Assembly: GCA_028819775.1 (NCBI GenBank) | Contig: JAPPKV010000389.1 | Span: forward strand, 1 to 5,521 | Source: Gammaproteobacteria bacterium | Lineage (GTDB): Bacteria; Pseudomonadota; Gammaproteobacteria; Pseudomonadales; Azotimanducaceae_A | DNA length: 5,521 bases | Reading direction: 5' to 3' | Shown here: piece by piece, positions 1 through 5,521 of the stretch | Numbering within the stretch: position 1 is the first letter of the stretch | Layout: every line of letters begins with the position of its first letter | Position numbers and translations under genes: made by a program | Notes under the pieces: model-generated | What the model was told of the DNA's origin: nothing | Seen by the model: the letters and a program-made list of their open reading frames with translations, nothing else | Database searches by the model: none

Positions 1-32
1 CGCCCCCCGCCGGGGGTGGCATTTTTGGGCGT

Positions 33-695
33 TTATAATGGGGCGCCTAACGCCCCCTGGCCGGGGGCTTTGGCGCCCGCGTCGACGTGGGTCACGGGCT
101 TGCCGATGAAGCGGTGCTCCGTTTCCTTTTTCAAGGGCGCATTCTCGGGAACCGGCAGCATTGCCGCTTGCGATGCGAGTTCGCCGTAGCCGAGACGGCG
201 ACCGCTCGCGGCGTGCACGACCTCGTGGTTGCCCGCGCTCACCGTGTCAACTGCAACGCCCCAGTGCTTGGCGGCGGCTTGGCGCAGCATGAGCCGGGCG
301 GTGGCACCGGCGGCGCGCAGCCGATCATAGTTCTGCGTGATGCTCCTCGAGCCGTCGGTGTTCTGATCCCCGTACTTGACGTCGCCCTGGGCCTGGACGA
401 CCTCGACGCGGGACCAGTCGGCATCCAACTCGTCGGCGATCACCTGCGTCAGCGCGGTGCGGATGCCCTGGCCCATTTCCGACCGGTGGACCGTCGCGCG
501 GACCGTGCCGTCGCCGTCGATGGCAAGCCACAGATTGGGAGCGAAGGTCGTGGGGGCAGCCGTCTGCCCTAGGGTGCGTTGGACCGGTAGGGATGCGCCC
601 AGCACGAGCACGCCGGACACGCCCAGGAACCGGCGGCGGGAGAACTCGGGGGAGAGGGAGGAGAGGGGTGAGAAATTGGCGATCGTGTCCATCAT
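33..695 (-). CDS. iorB: Isoquinoline 1-oxidoreductase beta-like molybdopterin subunit, N-terminal part only (Tat-exported)
   Basis: This is the catalytic large subunit of a xanthine-dehydrogenase-family molybdenum hydroxylase, which hydroxylates N-heterocycles or aldehydes and passes electrons to the IorA-type subunit. Residues 19-25 read SRRRFLG, a twin-arginine motif, followed by a hydrophobic stretch (26-38), so export in folded form is expected. The beta-subunit signature follows: EMGQG at 73-77, DELDADW at 88-94, DGSRSI at 114-119, then a helix with [12 protein letters not shown] at 126-137. Family members are about 700-780 residues; this frame stops at 220. Translation is family-like to about residue 212 ([10 protein letters not shown]) and then degenerates in homopolymer-rich sequence, so the stop at 33-35 may be a sequence-end artefact. 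Two consecutive ATGs (695-693 and 692-690) overlap the iorA stop. A strong GGAGGAG lies 4 bases before the first ATG and 7 before the second, so the second may be the true start. Family assignment is firm; exact substrate is unknown. Confidence 0.85.
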   Translation of the reverse strand: MMDTIANFSPLSSLSPEFSRRRFLGVSGVLVLGASLPVQRTLGQTAAPTTFAPNLWLAIDGDGTVRATVHRSEMGQGIRTALTQVIADELDADWSRVEVVQAQGDVKYGDQNTDGSRSITQNYDRLRAAGATARLMLRQAAAKHWGVAVDTVSAGNHEVVHAASGRRLGYGELASQAAMLPVPENAPLKKETEHRFIGKPVTHVDAGAKAPGQGALGAPL

Positions 696-1162
696 TCAGC
701 TCCTCCGGCGACGCGTTGGCCGGCCGCCTGGTGGATGGCGGCGCGGATGCGGACATACGTTCCGCAGCGGCAGATGTTGCCGGTCATGGCCGCATCGATG
801 TCGGCGTCGGTTGGCTTCGGATTGCCGTCTAGCAACGCGGATGCCGACATGAGTTGCCCGGGCTGGCAGTAGCCGCACTGGGCGACGTTGTTGTCGATCC
901 AGGTCTTGACGAGTGCCGGATGGCGATCTTCCAAGGTTTCGATCGTCCGGATTGCTTTGCCTGGCAGCGTGGACACTGGCAGTTGACAGGATCGAGTCGC
1001 CGCGCCGTCCACATGCACGGTGCAGGCCCCGCAGTAGCCGCCGCCGCAGCCGTACTTCGTGCCAGTCAGTCCGAGATGATCCCGCAACACCCAAAGGAGT
1101 GGCGTGTCGCCGGAAACGTCGATGTCGACGGCGTCTCCGTTAACGTTGAGTTTGTGTCCCAT
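692..1162 (-). CDS. iorA: Isoquinoline 1-oxidoreductase alpha-like [2Fe-2S] subunit
   Basis: This 156-residue small subunit carries electrons from the molybdenum site of its partner through two [2Fe-2S] clusters. The N-terminal plant-type ferredoxin fold binds one cluster with Cys39, Cys44, Cys47 (in CGGGYCGAC) and Cys59. The C-terminal helical domain binds the second with Cys96 and Cys99 (CGYCQPGQ) and Cys131 and Cys133 (NICRCGTY). All eight ligands are present and the length matches the family (about 150-160). No signal peptide is visible, as expected if it is carried out of the cytoplasm bound to the Tat-targeted large subunit. Its TGA overlaps the iorB ATG as ATGA, implying translational coupling. 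The ATG at 1162 gives the usual short lead into the beta-grasp (MGHKLNVNG); the ribosome-binding site before it is weak. The substrate could be an N-heterocycle or an aldehyde, since related two-subunit enzymes share this architecture. Confidence 0.93.
   Translation of the reverse strand: MGHKLNVNGDAVDIDVSGDTPLLWVLRDHLGLTGTKYGCGGGYCGACTVHVDGAATRSCQLPVSTLPGKAIRTIETLEDRHPALVKTWIDNNVAQCGYCQPGQLMSASALLDGNPKPTDADIDAAMTGNICRCGTYVRIRAAIHQAAGQRVAGGAE
700..706 (-). promoter_or_regulatory. Strong ribosome binding site for the iorB-like gene
   Basis: GGAGGAG on the minus strand lies inside the last codons of iorA (Ala-Gly-Gly-Ala-Glu-stop). It is 4 bases from the first iorB ATG and 7 from the second, in-frame ATG. 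The spacing favours the second ATG (690-692) or dual initiation, and the site supports coupled translation of the two subunits. Confidence 0.75.
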
Positions 1163-1192
1163 GCGTTCTACCGGTGATGAGCCTCGACAATG

Positions 1193-1221
1193 ACTCTACT
1201 TCGCACCGGGGCCAGCGGCAA
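1193..1221 (-). promoter_or_regulatory. Candidate sigma70-type promoter for iorAB
   Basis: On the minus strand TTGCCG (1221-1216) and TAGAGT (1198-1193) are separated by exactly 17 bases. Each hexamer matches four of six consensus positions (TTGACA, TATAAT). Transcription would start near 1186, giving a leader of about 24 bases before the iorA ATG at 1162. This rests on pattern matching by eye only; in GC-rich DNA such matches also arise by chance. Confidence 0.33.
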
Positions 1222-1322
1222 CGATCCCTTGGCCGGTTCGCGACCATCAGCGCCCATGCGAGGGCCTCCAGATGCCCGAAACACGTCTCTGATGGACTCC
1301 CCAGCCACCCCGCCAACCCAAA

Positions 1323-1338
1323 TGTGACACTTTTGTGA
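1323..1338. promoter_or_regulatory. TGTGA-N6-TGTGA direct repeat, possible operator upstream of iorAB
   Basis: TGTGAC occurs at 1323-1328 and again at 1334-1339, 11 bases apart (one helical turn), inside a locally AT-richer patch of the 328-base gap between iorA and the YjbR gene. TGTGA with a 6-base spacer matches CRP/FNR-family half-site spacing, but here the half-sites are directly rather than inversely repeated. It lies about 100 bases upstream of the candidate iorA -35 box. A tandem-binding regulator is possible; chance is not excluded. Confidence 0.25.
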
Positions 1339-1407
1339 CGGCTATGTTCTTGATTGGGATAGTCCGCGAGGGCTCGCCGGTTTGGGATCGCAGATCCGAT
1401 GATCGGC

Positions 1408-1496
1408 CCGTAGGGGCGACGCTTGTCGTCGCCCGCATTGGGGTTGCCGGCACTTGATGCCGCTGCGGCGCGGACTCCTCGGCCCGTCCCCTACGG
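1408..1496. repeat. Inverted pair of GTAG-headed palindromes (REP/BIME-like element)
   Basis: The left unit is GTAG (1410-1413) followed immediately by a perfect 8-base hairpin, GGGCGACG (1414-1421), loop CTTGT, CGTCGCCC (1427-1434). The right unit is the same head in opposite orientation: CCCCTACGG at 1488-1496 is the exact reverse complement of CCGTAGGGG at 1408-1416. Its own stem is poor (GGAC/GTCC only, 1472-1475 with 1486-1489). A GTAG tetranucleotide followed by an imperfect or perfect palindrome is the hallmark of GTAG-class REP sequences, which are mobilised by RAYT transposases and often occur in inverted pairs. The TAG of the right head is also the stop codon of the upstream YjbR gene. 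Only one locus is visible, so dispersed repetition is inferred. The left hairpin has no T-tract on either side, so it is a weak candidate as an intrinsic terminator. Confidence 0.5.
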
Positions 1497-2261
1497 TTCC
1501 TCGAGAGCCTTCAACATGCGCTTCAAGGCGAAGTGGCGATAGCTCCCAAGGGCGAGTTCATGCACTTCGTCCCAGTCGATGGCGTCTTCCACGTCGAGGT
1601 CGATCCAACCCCGGTGTCCGATGTAGCGGGGGATGACGAAACGCGGATCGTCGGTGAGCGTGGCCTGAAGCTCTGGCCCGACCCAGAACTCCAGGCGCAT
1701 CCGACCCCCATGTCGAAACACGGTGAGGAACGTCTTCTTGCCGGCCTTGAACGCCGGTGTCCCGAATTGCCTGCCCTCGGAGGTTTCGGGTAGGGAGGCG
1801 ACGAAAGCGCGGAGATCGTCGAGCTTTTGCCGGGCATGGGGTGCCTGCAGCGGATCGAACTCCTCGGGATTCACCGCCTCCGTCGGTGGCTCGATGTCGA
1901 TGGGCTCGCCCAATTGCTTCATCAAACCCGCAGGGGCGACGTTCACGTAGGCTTCCCGAACGCGCGCGGCGATGGCGTACCAGTCGTTGCCTTGGTCGAG
2001 ATGCACGCCCAGCCAGCCTCTCGGTCCCACGTAGGGAGGTACGAAGTAGTAGTCGGGTTCGCCTTCGACATGCAGGTGCTGGGCACCCGGCGGTGCATGC
2101 ACCCATAGGGCGATGCGTCCATCGCCGTGATGGTTGATCGCCAGCATGGCGAACACCTTGCCGCCCACGCGGTAGTCCGGCATGCCGTGGCCGGTGCGTT
2201 CCTCGGCCCCGGGAAGCCGGAGGCAGACTTCCCTCACCGCGTCCTTGATGTTCTTGCCCAC
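1491..2261 (-). CDS. Tandem MmcQ/YjbR-domain (DUF419) protein
   Basis: This protein of 256 residues (from the GTG at 2261) is made of two consecutive YjbR/MmcQ-like domains, at about residues 4-118 and 147-256, joined by a Pro/Glu-rich linker. Both repeats start with the family helix and turn (VREVCLRLPGAEE; LRAFVASLPETSEG), continue with GMPDYRVGGKVF or GTPAFKAGKKTF, and carry matching PPYVGPRGW (75-83) and PRYIGHRGW (211-219) segments. The family has a CyaY-like fold, is often labelled DNA-binding, and has no settled biochemical role. Most members have one domain, so the duplication is notable. The frame extends to an ATG at 2381, but those 40 extra codons are Arg/Pro-rich, use rare codons such as CGA four times and resemble nothing in the family, so I chose the GTG. 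A weak promoter-like pair (TTGCGA/TACCGT, 17-base spacing, 2294-2322) lies just upstream and fits this start. Function is not predicted. Confidence 0.82.
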   Translation of the reverse strand: MGKNIKDAVREVCLRLPGAEERTGHGMPDYRVGGKVFAMLAINHHGDGRIALWVHAPPGAQHLHVEGEPDYYFVPPYVGPRGWLGVHLDQGNDWYAIAARVREAYVNVAPAGLMKQLGEPIDIEPPTEAVNPEEFDPLQAPHARQKLDDLRAFVASLPETSEGRQFGTPAFKAGKKTFLTVFRHGGRMRLEFWVGPELQATLTDDPRFVIPRYIGHRGWIDLDVEDAIDWDEVHELALGSYRHFALKRMLKALEEP

Positions 2262-2421
2262 GCCAATCGGTCGTCGAATCGTCGACAGCGGGGACGGTAG
2301 CCGATGACCGGGCCACTCGCAATCTCGCCTTCGTCCCGCTCCGGACAGGAGCTCAGGAAATCGTGATGCCGGGCGGGCCATCGGTTGTTACCCTCTCGGG
2401 GTGTGTGGTCGAGAGACAGCT

Positions 2422-4638
2422 ATGGCCGAGCCGACGTTTGCCATTTACTCGGACTCGAAGCTTCCGGGCTGGGCCGAGGGTTTCGCGGGGTTGCTCCGCG
2501 AGGGGCCAGCAGCCCAGATCAACATCGCGGGTAGCCTAGACGACGCCTTCGACGGCGATTCCGACGTGCTGGTATTGGACTTGGATTTCCGTCGCGACGA
2601 GAAACTCTCCGCCGAGAGGATTGCATCCCTGGGTCAGCGCCGGATCATCGCGATGGCGCCAGGGGCCGACTGGCTCTGTGGTCAACTCGACGAGATCGAG
2701 TTTAACGGCAGCAATGTGACAGGCGACCTGCCGATGCTCGTCGTCGACAGTGGCCTGTTGGGGAAGCGGTGGGCGGACGAGCCGATGCGGCCGTTCAGCA
2801 AAGTCCAGGACGCGCCATTGGCAGAGTGGACGCTGCAGACTCCGAGGGTCTATTTCTGCGCTGGCAATGTCGCCGAGTACCGTCCGGGCGTCGACTACAT
2901 CCTTGTTGCCGAGAAGCTTGAGACCTGTGCTGTCGTCGTCCGGCAAGCGAACTTCGTGTTCGCCGGTGTACAGGCGCATCCCGACGACTACTCTGAGGAA
3001 TACCGCTCGCTGATTCGGCGGGTGGCGTTTGCGCTCGCTGACCGTCCGATCGAAACGCTCGTCCCGATTGTCGTCGACCGTCAGGTCCATCCGCCGGGCA
3101 GTATCCGCTTCGACTTGAGCCCTGCTTCGTCCGGCGAGAACCGGCACCGGGTTTTCTATTTCCGTTTTGATCGTCCCACCGCATTCACGGCGACGTTGGA
3201 ACACACCGGGTCGGACGCCATGATGCTGCTGTTCGCGGGCGACAAGAAGGGCCTCTATTGGACCCGGCAGGACACCGAAGCCGGCAAGACCCTCACGGTC
3301 GCAGCCAACATCAGCGACGCCTCGATCCAGGCCCTCGGACATCGGTATTGGATGCTCAACGTAACGAACTTCGACGGCGACAACGGGGCGTCCGCGACGT
3401 TGACGGTTCGCTACGACGGCGCGGAATCGCAAGCGCCGATCCGCCCTCTGCCCGGCAACGCCGGGTTCGAACATCTGAACCGAGATGCGCAGAACCTTTT
3501 CGAGGCTGCACGCCTTGGTGATGCAACAGCGGTGGAACGGGTGGCACGCTTCGATTCGGCAGTGCGGCCCGCGCAGATGGAAAGGAACCTCGCAAGGCAG
3601 GTGACGGCCCGGGAACACGGCTTCGACAGTTGGGACATTCTCGACGGGCATCTCGCCTGGGAGTTGCCGGGTTCCCTGCCATCGGTGATGGCGTACGGTG
3701 CCGGCGACTTCTACGACCGGGGTGTCGCGCGGTATCGCGAATCGTTCTCCATCGCCGAGCTGGTGGAGTTGACCGGCGACTTCACGGAGGACGCCGTCGC
3801 CATGCTGACCTCGTCGTTTGCCCACGCAAGTGCGCGAGGCCATCGGTCCTTCACCGGCGAACACCTGTTGTCGGCGCTTTTGGACAACCCCGTGTCCATT
3901 CACGCGCTACATTCGGTCGGCTGCGACGTGGACCCATTGAGGCAGGAACTTCGCTCTTTTCTCCGGACGGTCCCCAGTGAAGCTCTCGATGGCGATGTCC
4001 AGGCATCAAGGGCGCTCTGTGGTGCGGTCTACCGCGCCAACTTCATCCCGACATTGGGCCGCGAAGGAACAAATCCCGCCAACCTTCTCGTGGGTCTTGC
4101 CGCCGAGGGAGGCGAGGCGGCGAAGGCGCTCGCAAGGCGGGGTGTGTCGCGCGGCGACCTCGTCAACTATGTCACCCATGGGATTGCTACCGAGTTGGCC
4201 GGGGATTCCGAACCGAACGCCTCGGTATTGGGCGCGGAACTTGAGCGAGCCGTGCACTTGGCTTTCCTATCCGCACGGTCGTCGCACCATGAACACCTCA
4301 CCATCGAGCACCTTTTGCTGGCCGTGCTTGGCGTAGACTTGGTGACGGACACGCTGCAGTTTCTTGGCGTGGACGCGGGCGAATTGGGGCGCGATCTGAC
4401 GAATTTCGTCGAGCAGGCGACACCGGTTGCGACTGTGGAGGGCCAGGCGCCGAGACCCACGCGCGCGTTCAACCGCATCATGCAGATGGTGGTCGCGAAG
4501 GCCCGCTCGAGCGAACGCTTCCAAGCTAGCACTCTCGACGCCCTGTGGGCGCTTTGCGGTGAGCGCGAAGTGCCCGTGGCGGACTTTCTCGAGCGCTACG
4601 GTGTAAGGCGCGCAGACGTGGCGGCGCGGATAGGCTAA
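2422..4638 (+). CDS. Multidomain protein with two ClpA-type N-terminal (Clp R) domains and no AAA+ ATPase
   Basis: This is a 738-residue protein. Residues 1-215 look alpha/beta, with strands such as DVLVLDLDF and an end segment VRQANFVFAGVQAHPDDYSEEYRSL read as segments around 173-196. That recalls ThuA/GATase-like folds, but I see no convincing catalytic Cys-His-Glu triad. Residues 222-331 are strand-rich and resemble a PPC-like beta-sandwich. Residues 354-411 carry LFEAARLGDATAVERV and TAREHGFDSW, a helical module usually found beside bacterial ankyrin repeats. Residues 455-587 and 604-738 are two Clp R domains: HRSFTGEHLLSALL and HEHLTIEHLLLAVL open them. The first closes with GVSRGDLVNYVTHG, very close to the end of the E. 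coli ClpA N-domain, which binds ClpS and substrates. No Walker A or B motif follows. No signal peptide or membrane segment is seen. The ATG at 2422 is preferred over the in-frame GTG at 2401; GAGAG lies 6 bases before it. The cytoplasmic role is unknown; protein-quality control or adaptor binding is an inference. Confidence 0.85.
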   Translation: MAEPTFAIYSDSKLPGWAEGFAGLLREGPAAQINIAGSLDDAFDGDSDVLVLDLDFRRDEKLSAERIASLGQRRIIAMAPGADWLCGQLDEIEFNGSNVTGDLPMLVVDSGLLGKRWADEPMRPFSKVQDAPLAEWTLQTPRVYFCAGNVAEYRPGVDYILVAEKLETCAVVVRQANFVFAGVQAHPDDYSEEYRSLIRRVAFALADRPIETLVPIVVDRQVHPPGSIRFDLSPASSGENRHRVFYFRFDRPTAFTATLEHTGSDAMMLLFAGDKKGLYWTRQDTEAGKTLTVAANISDASIQALGHRYWMLNVTNFDGDNGASATLTVRYDGAESQAPIRPLPGNAGFEHLNRDAQNLFEAARLGDATAVERVARFDSAVRPAQMERNLARQVTAREHGFDSWDILDGHLAWELPGSLPSVMAYGAGDFYDRGVARYRESFSIAELVELTGDFTEDAVAMLTSSFAHASARGHRSFTGEHLLSALLDNPVSIHALHSVGCDVDPLRQELRSFLRTVPSEALDGDVQASRALCGAVYRANFIPTLGREGTNPANLLVGLAAEGGEAAKALARRGVSRGDLVNYVTHGIATELAGDSEPNASVLGAELERAVHLAFLSARSSHHEHLTIEHLLLAVLGVDLVTDTLQFLGVDAGELGRDLTNFVEQATPVATVEGQAPRPTRAFNRIMQMVVAKARSSERFQASTLDALWALCGEREVPVADFLERYGVRRADVAARIG
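3784..4182 (+). other. First ClpA-type N-domain within the fusion protein
   Basis: This segment encodes about residues 455-587 of the fusion protein. It has the two-repeat helical layout of a Clp R domain: FAHASARGHRSFTGEHLLSALL, then LRQELRSFLRTV, then a second half with NPANLLVGLAAEGGEAAKALARRG. It ends with VSRGDLVNYVTHG, matching the ClpA ending VSRLDVVNFISHG in most positions. In ClpA an AAA+ module would follow; here a second Clp R domain follows instead. Confidence 0.78.
4231..4635 (+). other. Second ClpA-type N-domain within the fusion protein
   Basis: This segment encodes about residues 604-738, the C-terminus of the fusion protein. It opens with LERAVHLAFLSARSSHHEHL and continues TIEHLLLAVLG, the most recognisable ClpA-like match in the window. 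It then has LGRDLTNFVEQATP and a second half with FNRIMQMVVAKARSS. The closing helix YGVRRADVAARIG is more diverged than in the first copy and lacks the His-Gly ending. The protein stops directly after it, so no ATPase module is attached. Confidence 0.82.
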
Positions 4639-4645
4639 CGACAGG

Positions 4646-5521
4646 ATGGCACCCTTGCCCCCGAACAGACCCATCGTCGAACGCTTGGTCGACGGTCCCA
4701 TCGTCTCCCCCGCCTCCCATCCGAGCATCGGGGTCAACATCCAGGGGCCGTCGCTGGTGCGCGTCCCGGATTGGGTCGAGTCGCCACTCGGGCGCTACTA
4801 CCTCTATTTCGCCGATCACAAGGGACGCTACATCCGGCTCGCGTACGCGGATCGGCTCACGGGTCCCTGGGCGATACACGTCCCGGGCGCGCTGCGTCTC
4901 GAGGACACGCCGTTTCCCCACGAGCCGCCCGAGATCCCGACGGAACAGTTGCGTATTGCCGAGAGCCTTCGCGAAGCGTCGGGCCCGCCGATCCTGCACA
5001 GTGCGTCTTACGAGATGTCGACGCCGCATATCGCATCGCCGGACGTGCACGTCGACGCGACCAATCGCCGTTTCGTCATGTACTACCACGGTCTGGAAGG
5101 GCCGGGACGACAGGTCTCGCGGGTCGCCGTATCCGGCGACGGGGTGGCATTCGAGTCGGGCACGGAGATCCTAGGCCGCACGTACATGCGGGTATTCCGC
5201 TACCGAGGCATGACGCATGCCCTGGCCATGCCGGGCCAGTTCTACCGCTCGACCGATCCGCTGGGTGGTTTCGAGGAAGGACCGCGGCTTTTCAATCCGG
5301 ACATGCGCCACGCCGCGGTGATGCGTCGCGGCGACACGCTCGTCGTGTTCTGGACACAAGTGGGCGATGCGCCGGAGCGTATCCTGCTATCCACGGTCGA
5401 CCTTCGAGGCGACTGGATGGCTTGGACGGAGTCGGACCCGGTGGAGGTACTGCGCCCCGAAAGAGCTTGGGAAGGCGCCGATGCGCCGCTAGAGCCTTCC
5501 GTACGCAGCGTTGCCTATGGG
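4646..5521 (+). CDS. Five-bladed beta-propeller protein, GH43-like glycoside hydrolase (3' end beyond the window)
   Basis: An open frame of 292 codons runs from ATG 4646 to the last base without a stop, so the gene is partial. It resembles bacterial five-bladed beta-propeller proteins related to GH43/GH32-type glycoside hydrolases. Characteristic repeats are GPSLVRVPDW at 34-43, YYLYFADHKGRYIRLAYAD at 51-69, SPDVHVD at 131-137, RFVMYYHG at 142-149, QVSRVAVSGDG at 156-166, RVFRYRG at 182-188 and DAPERILLSTVDL at 242-254. Each blade seems to hold an aromatic-rich strand pair. No signal peptide is visible at this start (MAPLPPNRP). Only 7 bases separate it from the fusion gene's stop, and the AGG directly before the ATG is a poor ribosome-binding site, so translational coupling is likely. 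Catalytic acids cannot be assigned with confidence, and the substrate, or even enzymatic activity, is not established. Confidence 0.8.
   Translation, partial: MAPLPPNRPIVERLVDGPIVSPASHPSIGVNIQGPSLVRVPDWVESPLGRYYLYFADHKGRYIRLAYADRLTGPWAIHVPGALRLEDTPFPHEPPEIPTEQLRIAESLREASGPPILHSASYEMSTPHIASPDVHVDATNRRFVMYYHGLEGPGRQVSRVAVSGDGVAFESGTEILGRTYMRVFRYRGMTHALAMPGQFYRSTDPLGGFEEGPRLFNPDMRHAAVMRRGDTLVVFWTQVGDAPERILLSTVDLRGDWMAWTESDPVEVLRPERAWEGADAPLEPSVRSVAYG

Larger units (their letters stand above)
1163..1490. other. 328-base non-coding stretch between iorA and the YjbR-domain gene
   Basis: No reading frame on either strand here has family-like sequence. The stretch contains, from right to left, an inverted pair of GTAG-headed motifs, a spaced TGTGAC direct repeat and a candidate iorA promoter. 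Both flanking genes read leftward, so this is at once the downstream region of the YjbR gene and the upstream region of iorAB. Confidence 0.7.

Noticed and set aside
87..572. A 161-codon plus-strand frame opposite iorB
   Set aside because: It lies within the iorB coding region on the other strand, shows no domain, and its composition is that of a shadow frame.
1414..1434. Hairpin as an intrinsic terminator of the YjbR gene
   Set aside because: The stem is strong, but no T-run follows on either strand. The GTAG head and inverted partner fit a REP-like element better.
2262..2381. N-terminal extension of the YjbR gene to the ATG at 2381
   Set aside because: The 40 extra residues are Arg/Pro-rich, use rare codons and have no family similarity. 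The GTG at 2261 gives the usual domain start, although GAGAGG upstream of 2381 leaves some doubt.
2536..3903. A 455-codon open frame on the minus strand, antisense to the Clp-N fusion gene
   Set aside because: Its translation is Arg/Val-rich with no recognisable domain, and it lies wholly opposite a gene with clear domains. Long antisense frames are common in GC-rich coding DNA.
4526..5089. A 187-codon minus-strand frame over the propeller gene and the end of the fusion gene
   Set aside because: It spans two genes read on the opposite strand, is Arg-rich and has no recognisable motif.
1..5521. CRISPR arrays, tRNA or rRNA genes, insertion sequences
   Set aside because: I saw no regularly spaced repeats, no tRNA-like cloverleaf, no rRNA core sequence and no transposase gene on reading both strands.

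Overview
The window is GC-rich throughout and looks like chromosomal DNA of a Gram-negative bacterium, probably a proteobacterium. A Tat-exported molybdenum hydroxylase pair of the IorAB type points that way. So does a short palindrome headed by GTAG, which resembles the GTAG-class REP elements known from Xanthomonadaceae and relatives. This taxonomic guess is an inference: there is no rRNA or tRNA gene in the window.

Layout. The left half is on the minus strand. Bases 1-695 hold the N-terminal part of an isoquinoline 1-oxidoreductase beta-like molybdopterin subunit with a Tat signal. Its reading frame collapses in the last ~55 bases of the window, in homopolymer-rich sequence. It is preceded, with a 4-base ATGA overlap, by the [2Fe-2S] alpha-like subunit (692-1162). 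A 328-base non-coding stretch (1163-1490) follows, holding a candidate iorA promoter, a spaced direct repeat TGTGA-N6-TGTGA and a GTAG-headed palindrome paired with a second inverted GTAG copy. Next is a tandem MmcQ/YjbR-domain gene (1491-2261, minus).

The right half is on the plus strand and is divergent from the YjbR gene. A 738-residue protein (2422-4638) combines an N-terminal Rossmann-like, possibly GATase/ThuA-like region, a beta-sandwich-like region, a short 'AREHGF-SW' helical module usually seen next to ankyrin repeats, and two consecutive ClpA-type N-terminal (Clp R) domains. It has no AAA+ ATPase. Seven bases after its stop begins a five-bladed beta-propeller protein resembling GH43-type glycoside hydrolases (4646 onward). 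That gene runs off the window without a stop.

The iorA-iorB pair makes a clear biochemical unit: an iron-sulfur electron-transfer subunit plus a molybdenum catalytic subunit. The Clp-N fusion and the propeller gene are probably co-transcribed, but nothing in the sequence ties them to one known pathway. The most unusual item is the fusion protein, which carries two adaptor-binding ClpA N-domains but no unfoldase motor.
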